Shown: positions 1-10,967, counted from the stretch's first letter. The stretch: 64,000 bases of DNA from Pinus tabuliformis (GCA_031772625.1 CM062815.1:918250979-918314978); one strand, 5' to 3'. The notes: generated by a model not told the origin, from the letters alone. Made by a program: numbers and translations.

Positions 1-688
1 ATAAATACCTGTGTGAAGAACACAGAACCAGTTTGAATTTGCTCATGTATTAACCTTAGATTAATGTTCTATAATTTAGAAAAACTCATTCTCTGCTTTT
101 AATATGAAAACCGTGTGTTTTATGGATATCTGAAAGCGTTTATGGAGTTTTGATTGAGTGCACATAACCTGAGCAGTTGTAGAGGGCCCCTGCGCTGACT
201 AAGGTTTCATTTCATTTTGTTTTGTCTTTTATAGTTAAACTGTCAATTCACCATTTCTTTCACAGTGTTCATAATCATTCCCATACTAACCTTGTTTATA
301 ATGCAGTCTTTATCATTTTCTTACTAATCCAGAATAGCTTCTTTTTGTTTAATTTATTTCTAGTTTTTATCAGTAGTTAGAGGTTGAAATGAAGTAGTGT
401 AATGTAGTTTATTTCATTTACTGTTTCACTAGTCTTTAAGTTTTCAATTAGACTGATCAGTGCCATTATAGTTCTTGCCATTTTATTACTAGTTTAGTGA
501 CTCATGGTGTAGATGAATGATTCTAAAAATCCCTTCTAGTTGATAACTCATCTCAAACTAAGTGGTTCAATACTTCATTCATGCAATGAGTCTTTATCTT
601 CTCTTAGGAAAATGAAGTACATAATTCCTCAAAATGCATCCCAAGCAGGTTTTTCTCCCAAAATTGAGAGGCAGAGTAACTAAGCACT

Positions 689-932
689 TCATTTAGTTTT
701 GCTTCCACAGTAGATTAGTTGCAATTTCATTTTCAGTCTTAGCATTTCATTTAGTTTTGTTTCCATAATAGACAGTTGCAATTTCACTTTCAGTTTTAGT
801 ATTTCATTTAGTTTTTGTTCTTGTAATAGATTAGACAATAATTGCAATTGCATTCTTAGTTTTAGTATTTCATTAATCTTGCTTCTGTAATTGAATAGAC
901 AATAGTTGCAATTTCACTTCTTAGTTTTTAGT
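689..932 (+). repeat. Tandem repeat, four diverged units of 55-66 bp
   Basis: Four successive units share the core CATTTAGTTTTGCTTCC, an AATAGA-like middle and TTGCAATTTCA(C/T)TTTCAG. Approximate unit starts are 689, 745, 802 and 868. The third and fourth units are longer by a small insertion (AGACAATA). No coding content is seen. Confidence 0.75.
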
Positions 933-1163
933 TCATGATTTGGAAATAATGATAAGAGCAGAAATATAAACTCTGTTTTCATTTCTTGACTAAACTTTAC
1001 TTCAAAATCTTACTTAAGCTCTTTTAGTCCTCATCTTTTTAGATTCTTAGCAGTATTCAAAGTTAGATTTAGGATTTTTCCAGTCACATTGTAAATCATT
1101 AGGGACTAAAGGACCAAAAACCCCCAAAACAACATAAAATAAAAAAATAGAGAAGTAAGAAGG

Positions 1164-1168
1164 GTCAT
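1164..1168. repeat. Target-site duplication of element A (GTCAT)
   Basis: GTCAT lies directly left of the TG-starting LTR and an identical GTCAT is at 10968-10972 directly right of the other LTR. A 5-bp duplication is normal for Ty3/gypsy integrases. Confidence 0.92.
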
Positions 1169-2195
1169 TGTTTCCGAGAAAACTAGTGTCTTTTCGATAT
1201 GCTAGTCCCACTAAGATTGGTAGCTATCCTAGAAAAAAACAATCAAAGCAATTTTTGATTTCATCTATGTATGATAGGTAAGAGAGAAGTAAAGGAACCA
1301 ACCTGGATCTTCAGCTTGACTCCTTGCTTGATTTCTCTCTCCCTTGATAGATCTTGCAACTCCTCTCCTACTTGTCCTACTTAGATAATATCTATAGAAA
1401 CAAAGTAACAAAACACCATCAAAGCATCTTGATCTATTATATCATAAACAATGCAGAATCAGAAATACATTGAGCATACAATGGCATTCACAAATAACAA
1501 CATTCACAAATACACGATTGTATGGAGGAAAACTCAAAGAAATTTATTAAAATAGAAGGGAGAATTACAACCCAGCTGTCTGATCCAGCATCAAAGCCCT
1601 CTTCACCTCATGAAAAGCAAGATCACCCAACAATACAATGCTCTTTCTGAAAGACAAACTATCAGCGCTTCCTTGTAAATTACAAAATTCCAGCCTCTAG
1701 ATCTCTTAGATGAGGGATCCATTTATAGATGTGCACAAGGGTGTGAGTCATCTCTGGGTTTTTTATTAGTGTCATTCCACTTGTTGTTCTTGGTTCCACT
1801 TGGAGATTTCTTGGATCTCTTACTCATCCCTGGGTGAATTCAGAGAGGCAAGTGTCATAGAGGAAGTTTATAGAAGATTCCACGAGCACCCACTTAGAAA
1901 ACTGTCATGGACATTTTTTCATCCTCGCTCATCGCTCCCTACAGAAGGCCTCATCAGTATGCATCACACCTAGCTAGAGTAGCAGTCAGTATGCATCGCA
2001 CCCTGATTTTGGAGCAGTCGGTATGGTCTTGTTTTGGCTAGTTCTGAGTGGTTTTTCATGTGGAACTTCTGGGGAATGATGTAATCAGTTGACCATGATC
2101 CTTTAGGGTATGAAACAACACTTTTAGGGGTTAAAGAGCCCTTAGTTTATCGACATATAAGATTGGGGTTGCAGTGCCCAAATATGTCTATAATA
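1169..2195 (-). repeat. 3' LTR of element A
   Basis: It aligns along its length with 9946-10967. A TATA-like box on the minus strand (CTATAAATGG, near 1720) and the duplicated termini support an LTR. Read on the minus strand the first bases are TATTATAGAC here and TGTTATAGAC in the partner copy, so the TG start has mutated to TA. Confidence 0.92.
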
Positions 2196-2213
2196 GTTGC
2201 CCCCTAAAGCATG
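2196..2213 (-). promoter_or_regulatory. Polypurine tract of element A
   Basis: On the minus strand the bases immediately before the 3' LTR read CATGCTTTAGGGGGCAAC. Element G has CATGCTTTACGGGGCATC and element B GTAGGGGGCATC at the same place. This is the plus-strand primer for reverse transcription and fixes the element's orientation. Confidence 0.85.
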
Positions 2214-3017
2214 AAGTTGTAAATCTTTTGATGTCAGGTGAAATGCTTTATCATGAGGATCCGAGGTATTCGAATTGGAAGGTGACCTGTATAAGATAAA
2301 ATACAATACTTCATCATCATATTATTTTCATGATCTAGCTGAGGCAGGCATTCCCATGCTCAGCTTTATAAATTCGTTCTCATGTACATAGAACAGATAA
2401 TCGTCTGCAGTTGCAGATAGGTGATTCTTTATGTAGAGTCATCATCCCCAGCTTGGATGACCATCTGTGTAGCTTCTGTGTACATTTGATGTCTTTATAT
2501 TCCTGAATGTATCGTAGCCCAGATGGATGAAACTAGATCTGGGGTCTTCAATCTCATTCACTCTTCACTTGAAGTACAAGTCGATCCATGTGAAGATATG
2601 TTCTGAAGTCGAACATGGAAAGACATCGCCTGATTACCAGCCAATAATGTAAGTTGTTAATAGACATGAGAGGAATCACTGATAATGATAATGACCCTCA
2701 AGGTACTATAGTATAGTTCACGTGGTGTGAATATATGATCCGATGTCGAACACCACACAAAATCTTTCGGTCGAAGGCCAGTGATGTCAACCTGTCGCCG
2801 GAAGTGAGAAACTTGCCATTGAGTCTGAAAAAGGATAAAATAATACGAAAGGGATGAATTTTCGATCACTTTAGCGAGCCGACAAAGACAAGCGCTCGAA
2901 CGTTTTCATGAGATAATCCCTCAGGTCTGGAAAAAGATTAAAATATACAGGAAGGATGGAATTTTGATTACTTTAACGAGCTAGAAAAGCCAATAGCTCG
3001 ACGATATTTTCATATTT

Positions 3018-3051
3018 AACGAGTCTAAAAAGAGTTTAAAGGAGACTCGTT
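3018..3051. other. Stem-loop with 9-bp perfect arms
   Basis: Arms AACGAGTCT (3018-3026) and AGACTCGTT (3043-3051) are perfect reverse complements around a 16-base A-rich loop. It is the strongest member of a family of related stem-loops in the untranslated regions of elements A, B and G. Confidence 0.8.
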
Positions 3052-3285
3052 TTTTAGGAACGAGTGGCGTTTAGGGTAGCAACTGGTTCTGGGTAAGCTT
3101 GGAACTTCTCAAAACATGGTGATGTGAAGAGGTTGGCTAACAGGACCACTTGTCGCAGCTGTTCCTCAAAAGGGTAAACAATCAAGTGGAAGCGTTTGAT
3201 CGGCCAAAAGGATGGAGGTGATGGCAGAACACAACCAAGGCTCAAAAGGTTGATAGCATGGCAATCACAAAGGTCGTTCACTGAA

Positions 3286-3386
3286 GGCGGGTTTATTTTT
3301 TAATGAGCTTGAACCTTGCGGTAACATATGCTCAGTGGCGGGTTTATTTTTTAACGAGCTTGAACCTTGCGGAAACATTGCTCATT
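3286..3386. repeat. Tandem duplication, 51-bp unit
   Basis: Two head-to-tail units (3286-3336 and 3337-3386) each start GGCGGGTTTATTTTTTAA, carry GAGCTTGAACCTTGCGG and end with GCTCA. The unit contains a GAGC/GCTC stem, so the duplication copies one stem-loop. Confidence 0.85.
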
Positions 3387-5221
3387 TTTAGTTTTTTCTT
3401 TTCATGTAAGCTAGAAACGACAAAACTAAAAGCTAAAAAAGCTAGAAAAACTAGAAAGCTAAGGAACTACTGAGGTTAGGTAGGATAGTTTCATCAGCAG
3501 CTGGACAAAACACTTCCTTTGCTTTGTTTGCGGCATAGACAAAAGTGAATGGTGTGTCAGACCAATCACCTAACCTAAGAAGTTAAAAACTAAAAAGCTA
3601 AAAAGCTAAAAGGCTAGAAAATGAAATTAAAAAAGTTGCATGCCCCCAGCATGATGAAAAGGAGAGTCTCTTAGTAACCATATGGAAATCACTATGGTTA
3701 AGCAGGACGGTTTTAGTCCACGGTCAAAACACTTCCTGGCCTCGTCCATCAAATAGACAAAGGTGAATGGTGTGGGTTGGCACCTCCAATCACATAACCT
3801 ACAAGGAAACTTATCTTTTCAGTTGGGTTCGTCTCAAAATAGACAAGGGTGCATGCCCCCTAAGCTTCGTTACATTCACCGGATTACTCCCGGCAATCAG
3901 GTGGATGGAATGAAGGTTGAAGAGACATTCTCGACGCAAAAGGACCATTTAGGGATGATGATCGACTTGGAGCTATGCTTGAACCGAGAAATGAAAGCTG
4001 GTCAACAGTGACAATTTTGCCTTCTTGTGAGAAACACATAACTTGAAAGAGTGTTGAAACAATAGCTTCCATGTTATAAACATAGTCACGTCCAAGGAGT
4101 AGATTGTAATCTAACGGTCCTTGGACTACCATCACGTTCAAGTGAACGGTTTTCCTTCTCAAAGTTATGGGTAACTTAAGAAGGATCCCTAACGGTCGAC
4201 TGGTTCCTTTGTTGAAGCCTGACAAATTGTGTATGACAGGCATAAGCGATGGCGAACCAAGTGCTTTCCAAGCAGTTGAGGAAAGGATACTCACTAATGC
4301 CCCTTCATCTATGATAGTTCCAGACACGATCATTTTGTAGGCTTGTACTATGATTCAGAATGGTACATTAGAAGGAAGGTGGGATCTTGTTAATCGATTC
4401 CAATCAAAGGAAGTGACTAGACTACTTGGAGGGGGTACCAAATAAACAGTCGAAATAACCTCTTGAGTAGCGGGAAGTGGGGGATTTTCTTCCTGTTGTG
4501 AAGGAATGGGTGGATTGCTCCCAAGTTCATTGGACTCTAAAGTGATAAAAAGAATTTGAACAGTATCGTTCTCACTCTCTTTGGGAATGGTATCATCTGA
4601 AGGTGGACCTTCTGAAGGTAAAACTAGGTCGACTACCATTTTGACCTATTGACTTCGGTCTGGTATGGACTCAGAAGATTCACTTTCAATGATAAGGGCT
4701 TCGACTGAAAATTGAGTTATATCAGTTGGATTTTCAACTAGTAAAGGGTTTGGGGAGAGTTTCTGGTATCCAGGTGGAAGTCACTGCGGTGAAGAAGGAC
4801 GGTTATGCAAGACTCCTTTGGCTTCACCTAGAAAAGGACAACGGGGAAGGGTATGATCCCCTTCACATAACTTGCATGGAATTTGGAGCTTTCTTTTCTG
4901 CCCATTATTACCAGTTGATGGTGTGTTGTCAACGTGATCACCAGAGGTTGATGACACTGTTTGGTGCGAACGGGGGGACCATTCTCTCAATATCCGAGGA
5001 ATGCACGGACATTCTCAGTGAAGATGATCTCCTTTTCCAATTATGCATGGATCTTTGGGTTTGAAAGGCTTAGTGTGCGGATTTTCACCAGATGCTGCAT
5101 GTTTGCCCCCTTGCTTAATTGACTTCTTCTTCTTCTCCTTCCGTTTCTTCTTCTTCTCAGCTACTTGGTTACTAACATCACTATTTTCACCAAGCAAAGA
5201 GGAAGAAGGAGAGGGAGAAAC

Positions 5222-5653
5222 TGTTGTAGATATGATCCAAAAGATATATGAGAATAGAAATAAACCCAATAAATAACAAGAAATAAATAGATAGAAATTC
5301 TTCTTTATTATCAAACCCTTAAGGTAGGGCAACACCATACATTCACTCCTTAAGGAAGGAGAACACTCCACAAGCCATATGCTTGTTCATATAATAATAC
5401 TTCACTTCCTATCCTCCATGTGGAGTCTCTAGCCTCTATATAGGCCTCATACATACAATACCATGGGTCATTACCATGGTTCCCTCATACCATCAACTAA
5501 TACCATGGGCCCATTACATTATTATTAACTACTTGTGGTCCCTTACATGACATGGGTTAACCACATTATTTATTACTATGGCCCATCACATTATTACATT
5601 ATTACCTTGGGTACCCCCCTTGGTACCCCATATTACCCCCTAGGTATATAACA
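5222..5653 (-). repeat. 3' LTR of element D
   Basis: It aligns almost base for base with 7496-7938. It contains CTATATAGG-type TATA sequence, several CCATGGG/CCATGGT words and a short CTTAAGG palindrome pair around 5320-5355. The interior side is followed by the polypurine tract. Confidence 0.92.
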
Positions 5654-5668
5654 TTCCACCCCCCTAAG
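5654..5668 (-). promoter_or_regulatory. Polypurine tract of element D
   Basis: On the minus strand TTAGGGGGGTGGAA precedes the 3' LTR directly. The TAG stop that ends D's long frame (5664-5666) overlaps its start. Confidence 0.8.
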
Positions 5669-6812
5669 CATGTTTCGTCCCCGAAACATGGGAAGAACAC
5701 AAATAATAAGATCTACTCAAAAGAGTAATCCACTGATACCATGCACGTGCATCTAGCCATCCAAGAGAAAGGTGAACCCTCTATCTCGCTGGTGCCTCGC
5801 TCGCTTGAGATGGAAGTTGACCGTGGCAGCTTTTATGTGTTGATGTGTAGTAGGTGGATCGTCTCTCCTTTCTATCCATCATGTGACTACTTGGTTTCCA
5901 TGATGGTTGTCTTGCGGGGTGATGTGGGTGATGATATGTTGAAGTTTTAACCCACGATGGCTTTTGCTTGACTTCACCCTGCTGTGGTGCCTGTTGTGGT
6001 GTCTTCTTTTTCAATATGACTTCAACCACTGAGCCCTCCTCTAATGTATCATCACGTGTAACCTTTTCTTATGCAGCCTCTGTTTGTGTTTGATTGTCGA
6101 TCATCAAAGGCTCATCATCTGATATGTCAGTCCCTTGAACATCTTCTGCTTCAGTCCCCATGTGCTCTACCTGTTTATGGATGGAAATATCCTGTAATGT
6201 AATTTTCTTCTTTTTATACCATAGCTTCAGGAATTTCTTCTACACATTAATATTGATAGTACCCACGGATTCCATCCAAGGATATCCCAAAACAACATCC
6301 ATATTATCCATCTCTGAAGCATAAAAATCACCATGCAACACATATTTATCCATAGAAATCTTCAAATCCTTGTACACTTGAACATCCTTATCATCAACCT
6401 GTGTATGTTCAATTTGTTTTGCTGGAACTTGCAATTTTTTTGCCAAATTAACACTGATAAAATTATGTTTACAACTAGGATTGATAGAAACAATGATCTT
6501 CTCTTTCTGAATCAATCCGTGAAGCTGCAATAAGGATATACCAGTAGGAATTAACCCTTTATGTGTCTCATTCTCCTTTTTCCTAGCCCTAGACCATTTG
6601 TCCAAAAGGACTTTTTCAAATTCTTCATCTGAAATTTTGTTCAACCACTCGTTGCTAAGTAATAAATTCCATTTTTGAGCCTCACCTCTCATATTAAACA
6701 GTATTTGAAACTTCCAAAATATCCCATATGTGGACTTGTATCTTTGTATGAATTCTTCAATAGTAGGACCATCATCTTTTCCTGTAAAATATGGATCCTT
6801 GCTAGAAGCCAT
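5664..6812 (-). pseudogene. Gag/retropepsin-like ORF of element D with altered active site
   Basis: From ATG at 6812 one frame runs 383 codons to a TAG at the polypurine tract, with three premature stops (TAG 6240-6242, TAA 6069-6071, TAG 5781-5783). Residues 1 to about 95 resemble a compact gag region (PYFTGKDDGPTIEEFIQRY, then MRGEAQKWNLLL). Residues about 105-190 resemble a retropepsin fold: SCKHNFISVNLAKKL at the active-site region and DVVLGYPWMESVG at its end. Family members normally carry a D-[ST]-G triad before the HNFIS-type motif; here it reads NPSC, so catalysis is not expected. The C-terminal third is basic and Ser/His/Gln rich. No zinc knuckle, RT or integrase is present. Confidence 0.7.
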
Positions 6813-7422
6813 GAATGGTTTGGAAAGAAAAAAAAAATTCACTTACTTGGCGAAAATTTGAAAATGTCACAGTTTCGTCAATATTTCTCAGAATCTCTAT
6901 TATAACCTGTTTTTGGAAATGGAACAACCATTCTGCTTTGGCCCATGTGATAGAAATCCTGATTTAGACACTGGAATTACAGATCTGCGCTGCTACTCTC
7001 CCGCCGTCACCCAAAATTTCTGCAAAAAGAGTTGATTTTAAATCAACGATATCTCCCTCATCCAACTCCGATTCGATTGATTTTTTTTTTGAAATTAGGT
7101 TTTTTTTCACAAAGATTCCAGATCTACAATTATATTTTGCAGATCTGGTGCCAAGACGTCTAGATCTGCGCCGCAAAACTCGCTGCCCTGAAAATTGTCT
7201 GCAACCCCACTGATTTTTAAATCAGCGATATCTCCTTCATCCGGACTCCGATTCAACCGATTTTTTTTTTTAAATCGGCTATTTTTGCACAAGGAATACA
7301 GATCTTCAATTATATTCTATAGATCTTGCACCAAAACGTACAGATCTGACCTACAAATTCGCCACCCAAAAAAAATCCCTGCAAAAATGAAAAAAAAATC
7401 TCCACGGTTTGCCCAAGAAAGT

Positions 7423-7434
7423 GCTCTGATACTA
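7423..7434 (-). repeat. Second, decayed primer-site/LTR-end copy in element D
   Basis: GCTCTGATACTAATTGTTAT at 7423-7442 repeats the real junction GCTCTGATACCAATTGTTGT at 7482-7501, including the following TAGATCTAACC. The interior therefore starts with a partial duplication of the primer site plus the last bases of the LTR. Confidence 0.75.
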
Positions 7435-7481
7435 ATTGTTATAGATCTAACCCAAGAATATTATAAATCTGATATGAAATA

Positions 7482-7493
7482 GCTCTGATACCA
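7482..7493 (-). promoter_or_regulatory. Primer-binding site of element D (initiator Met tRNA type)
   Basis: The minus strand reads TGGTATCAGAGC two bases inside the 5' LTR. This sequence is the well-known complement of the plant initiator-Met tRNA 3' end. Confidence 0.9.
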
Positions 7494-7495
7494 AT

Positions 7496-7938
7496 TGTTG
7501 TAGATCTAACCTGGAAATATTTCAGAAATAGAAATAAACCCAATAAGAACAAGATCAAAATAGATATAAATGATTCACTTTATTGATCAAACCCTTAAGG
7601 TAGGGCAACACCATACATTCACTCCTTAAGGAAGGAGAGAACTCCACAAGCCATATGCCTGTTCATATAATAATACTTCTCTTCATCTTCATATCTCTCC
7701 ATGTGGAGTCTCTAGCCTCTATATAGGTCTCATACATACAATACCATGGGCCATTACCATGGTTCCCTCATACCATCAACTAATACCATGGGCCCATTAC
7801 ATTATTATTAACTACTTGTGGTCCCTTACATGACATGGGTTAACCACCTTATTTATTACTATGGCCCATCCCATTGTTACATTATTACCTTGGGTACCTC
7901 CCTTGGTACCCCATATTATCCCCCCTAGGTATATAACA
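7496..7938 (-). repeat. 5' LTR of element D
   Basis: Matches 5222-5653 closely; begins TGTTGTAGATC and ends TATATAACA on the plus strand. The minus-strand transcript would start from this copy. Confidence 0.92.
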
Positions 7939-8171
7939 AAAACAAACGAAGAAGAAGGTGAAGGGTCAACTTCAGTATTAACTAGTTGCTGATTCGATTG
8001 CTGAGGAATCACGGTATTTTGAATGACAGAGGTTGAAAATAGCCATACTGGCAGGCCAATTGTGATTCCTAGAAGGGACAATGTGGCCATATACAGAGCA
8101 CCAATATTTCCCCAAGAAGAAAATGGACTAGGATTCCCTTCGACATGGATTCCTTGATTGGTGGACTCCAT

Positions 8172-9924
8172 TCTCTCAACCTAAGATCAACGAAGGAATA
8201 GGGATGTTATTATGAATTTAATAAATTTTAATGACTCTTTAACACAACTTTTCTTTTTCAATTTTTAAGAGTCGAGAAAAAGGTAAAGATGACTCTAGTC
8301 GCCTTCAATTTTTAATGAGCCTGAAGTGACAAGTGCTTAGATGGACCTTTTCTTTTGAGGAGTCGAAAAGGAACGAAAGTGACTACTCTGGAAATCTAGA
8401 CAGATGGATTACCAAACCAAGCGAAAAACTGCAATATACACCTTGGTGATAAATTAAAGAGAAATTACAAAGGACTTATGTACGACAGTCAATCTTCCCA
8501 AATGTTGTGTTCAGTGCATTGCGATCGATAGGGTGAAAAACACGACTTCCTATGGATAAAGGATGTAAGCCTATTGTGGTCTCCCAATATATATTTGACG
8601 GTACGGGGAGGACAATTCCGTGCTAGCACTTGTAGTATCAAAGAGGAGGAATCACCCAACCTTTGATGAAAATGATAGTTACTAGATTTTACGATGCCGG
8701 AACACGTCTCTAGCCTAGACCTCTAAATGTGTTGTGTTAGGTTCCAAAGCATTATTAGGTTCATTGAGATTTATTTTAGAGTTGATCTTGTTTAAAATTT
8801 TGTCTTTCAAGGTTCACTGTGTGATGTTGATTTGAAATTCCTAAAAATGCAATCTACAATGATAAGCAATCATTGTTTATTTCGATCAATGAAAATCCTA
8901 GCTACTAGGGAAATAAAATCACGATTCTTTCAAACAAAGAGCAAAGAGCACACTCTAAATGCACTTTCCTAGATAATTTTTCACACACAAGCTAAATGCA
9001 AATGAAAAATGCATGTATTTGTTTTTCGTTCCCTTAATGTCAGAAATGCCAAAAAGAAAAACTAAGTATAGATCTGAAATATTTCACTCAAAGTGACATT
9101 TCGACAATTTCATTTTCGAAATAGAAAGGAAGACTGAATGACACTTTTCAATTTCGAATAGAAAATGCTTTCGACACTTCAAATAACAACAAATCAAATA
9201 AAATACATGACAAAAAGTTCAATCGACTATTCGGAGAAGGGAGACTCAAGGACACTTCTCTTTTTGACACAAAACGACAGTTACAACACTTTTGTACAAA
9301 ACGAAAGATCGAGTTAAGTAAATTTTCGACAAAGGATTGTAAATGATGGAAAAATACATAAAAACATTTACCAATCCTAATCAATGGAGGTTGATCTATG
9401 AAATGCAGGCATGCTTCAGCAATGAGGTACTGTTCATAAGCAGAAAATCAACTAAACAGAGCTGAAAATAAGGAAAAAAACCCAAATTTCGAGGAGGAAA
9501 ATAGACTTAGTCAGTCCTCGCACCTGGGCTTCAATGAAACAGGGATGAATCACACTTTTCAGGCTCTGGAGGTGCAATGCATACCGATTGACAATGATAG
9601 ACAGTGCGATGGGCTAGGGAGGGCAACTGAGGTGGGTTTTTGCTCAAATTTGTAGCTGATTTCAGTGATTTAAGCTGAGCTATGATGGACAGTAAAGAGA
9701 AAAGTATAGAGGAATGATCTTGGGAGGTTACTGAGCTACCACAAGGGCATCTATAATTCTTGTAAGTTAGATGTTCAATTCATAAACTAAACCGGAGATT
9801 GACTGAAGCAACATTCATCTACTTTGCAATTGCAGAGCAAGAGCATTTCGAAGGCTATCTAGCTAACTTCAAGCTCTGTCTATAGCTTATAAAACAAACA
9901 ATCAATAACAAACAAACAAACTAT
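8172..9924 (-). other. 5' leader of element A
   Basis: No coding frame of note. From about 8215 to 8850 it aligns with the leader of G (about 31590-32240). A 35-base block (8691-8725) differs from G 32061-32095 by one base, although the LTRs of A and G are far more diverged. GAGTC-type stem-loops recur here (8268-8296 with 6-bp arms AGAGTC/GACTCT; 8317-8337). The rest, 8850-9924, is A-rich and featureless by eye. Confidence 0.75.
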
Positions 9925-9942
9925 TCCCAAGCGGAGTTTCCA
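9925..9942 (-). promoter_or_regulatory. Primer-binding site of element A (tRNA-Arg-like)
   Basis: The minus strand reads TGGAAACTCCGCTTGGGA three bases inside the 5' LTR. It differs at four positions from G's TGGCGACTCCACTGGGGA, which is the Ogre-type site. The tRNA-Arg assignment is from memory of Ogre elements. Confidence 0.75.
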
Positions 9943-9945
9943 TTT

Positions 9946-10967
9946 TGTTTCCAACAAAACTAGTGTCTTTTCGATCTGCTAGTCCCACTAGGATTGGCAA
10001 CTATCCTAGAAACAAACAATCAAAGCAATTTGTGATTTCCTCTATGTATGATAGATAAGAGAGAAGCAAAGGAACCAACCTGGATCTTCTGCTTGACTCC
10101 TTGCTTGATTTCTCTCTCCCTTGATAGAGCTTGCAACTCCTCTCCTACTTGTCCCGCTTAGAGAATATCTGTAGAAACAAAGTAACAAAACACCATCAAA
10201 GCATCTTGATATATTATATCATAAACAATGCAGAAGCATAAATACATTGAGCATACAATGGCATTCACAAATAATAGCATTCACAAATACACGATTGTAT
10301 GGAGAAAAAATCAAAGAAATTTATTAAAATAGAAGGGAGAATTACAACCCAGCTGTCTAATCCAACATCATCCTCCCAGCATCAAAGCCCTCTTCACCTC
10401 ATGAAAAGCAAGATCACCCAACAATACAATGCTCTTTCTCAAAGACAAACTATCAGCACTTCCTTGCAAATTACAAAATTCAGGACTCTAGATCTCTCAG
10501 ATGAGGGATCCATTTATAGATGTGCACAAGGGTGTGAGTCTTCTATGGGTTTTTGATTAGTGTCATTCCACTTGGAGATTTCTTGGATCTCTTACTCATC
10601 CCTGGGCGAATTTAGAGAGGCAAGTGTCATAGAGGAAGTTCCTAGAAGATTCCATGAGCATCCACTTAGAAAACTGCCTTGGACATTTGTCCATCCTCGT
10701 TCATCACACCCTACAGAAGGCCTCATCAGTATGCATCACACCTGGCTAGTGTAGCAGTTAGTATGCATCGCACCCTAACAGTGGAGCAATCAGTATGGTC
10801 CTATTTTGGCCAGTTCTGAGTGGTTGTTTAGGTGGAACTTCTAGGGAATGATGTAATCAGTTGACCATGATCCTTTAGGGTATGAAACAACATTTTTAGG
10901 GGTTAAAGAGCCCTTAGTTTATCGACATATAAGATTGGGGTTGTAGTGCCCAAATATGTCTATAACA
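9946..10967 (-). repeat. 5' LTR of element A
   Basis: Partner of 1169-2195. A minus-strand TATA-like box (CTATAAATGG) lies near 10510-10519. The transcript start would be a few tens of bases to its left. Confidence 0.92.

Larger units (their letters stand above)
1..1168. other. AT-rich non-coding flank (host of element A)
   Basis: No reading frame or recognisable domain is visible on either strand. The stretch is AT-rich and contains a short tandem array (689-932). It is the left side of the target into which element A inserted; the target continues at 10973 after the GTCAT duplication. The style of the sequence (T-rich, repeats of a Gln-free untranslated type) resembles retrotransposon leader DNA such as that of element H at 36000-36250, but I could not match it to a specific element. 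Confidence 0.6.
2214..3883 (-). other. 3' untranslated region of element A
   Basis: No credible coding frame. It aligns in patches with the 3' regions of G (20924-22440) and B (10973-12393); for example GCCCTCAAGGTACTAT-like sequence occurs near 2693 in A and near 21341 in G. It contains several stem-loops with a GAGYC-type arm (2875-2898, 2977-3000, 3018-3051, 3304-3334, 3356-3383) and two local duplications (3286-3386; roughly 3470-3570 against 3700-3800). Confidence 0.75.
5222..7938 (-). mobile_element. Element D: small non-autonomous LTR retrotransposon nested in A
   Basis: Near-identical LTRs of about 435 bp (5222-5653 and 7496-7938), both TGTTGTAGAT...TATATAACA, bound a 1.8-kb interior. 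An initiator-Met-type primer site lies inside the right LTR and a polypurine tract (TTAGGGGGGTGGAA on the minus strand) inside the left LTR. Flanks are GAAAC (5217-5221) and AAAAC (7939-7943), a 5-bp duplication with one transition. The only ORF is a gag/protease-like frame; there is no RT or integrase, so movement would depend on a helper. LTR similarity suggests it is younger than its host A. Confidence 0.92.
3884..8171 (-). pseudogene. Broken gag-protease frame of element A, split by element D
   Basis: Reading right to left, a gag-like N-terminal piece opens at 8171, is interrupted by D (7938-5222), and resumes with a Ser/Lys-rich linker. A zinc knuckle CKLCEGDHTLPRC (C-x2-C-x3-H-x4-C, about 4860-4910) follows, then a retropepsin. 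The protease has IDEGALVSIL at its active site (about 4290-4320) and the flap-side motif YNLLLGRDYVY; element G has IDEGAS and YNLLLGRSWIY in the same places. From 5371 to 3884 the frame is continuous but carries stops TGA, TGA, TAG and TGA. The main gag capsid domain seen in G is missing and nothing like RT or integrase follows. The product, if ever made, would be a truncated Gag-protease; it now looks dead. Confidence 0.8.
1169..10967 (-). mobile_element. Element A: pol-less Tat/Ogre-like Ty3/gypsy LTR retrotransposon
   Basis: Two LTRs of about 1,020 bp (1169-2195 and 9946-10967) end in TG...CA, except that one terminus reads TA. They are flanked by the 5-bp target duplication GTCAT (1164-1168 and 10968-10972). 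Orientation is minus: the primer-binding site lies inside the right LTR and the polypurine tract inside the left LTR. The only coding remnants are a gag C-terminal part with a zinc knuckle and a retropepsin; RT, RNase H and integrase are absent. The 5' leader and 3' untranslated region closely resemble those of element G in this window, so A is read as a non-autonomous relative. Element D (5222-7938) is inserted in its gag region. Without D the element is about 7.1 kb. Confidence 0.92.

Noticed and set aside
5015..5371. Separate small protein with a membrane segment near 5250-5330 (minus)
   Set aside because: That hydrophobic part comes from D's LTR read through the D/A boundary at 5222; only the part left of 5222 belongs to A's gag frame.
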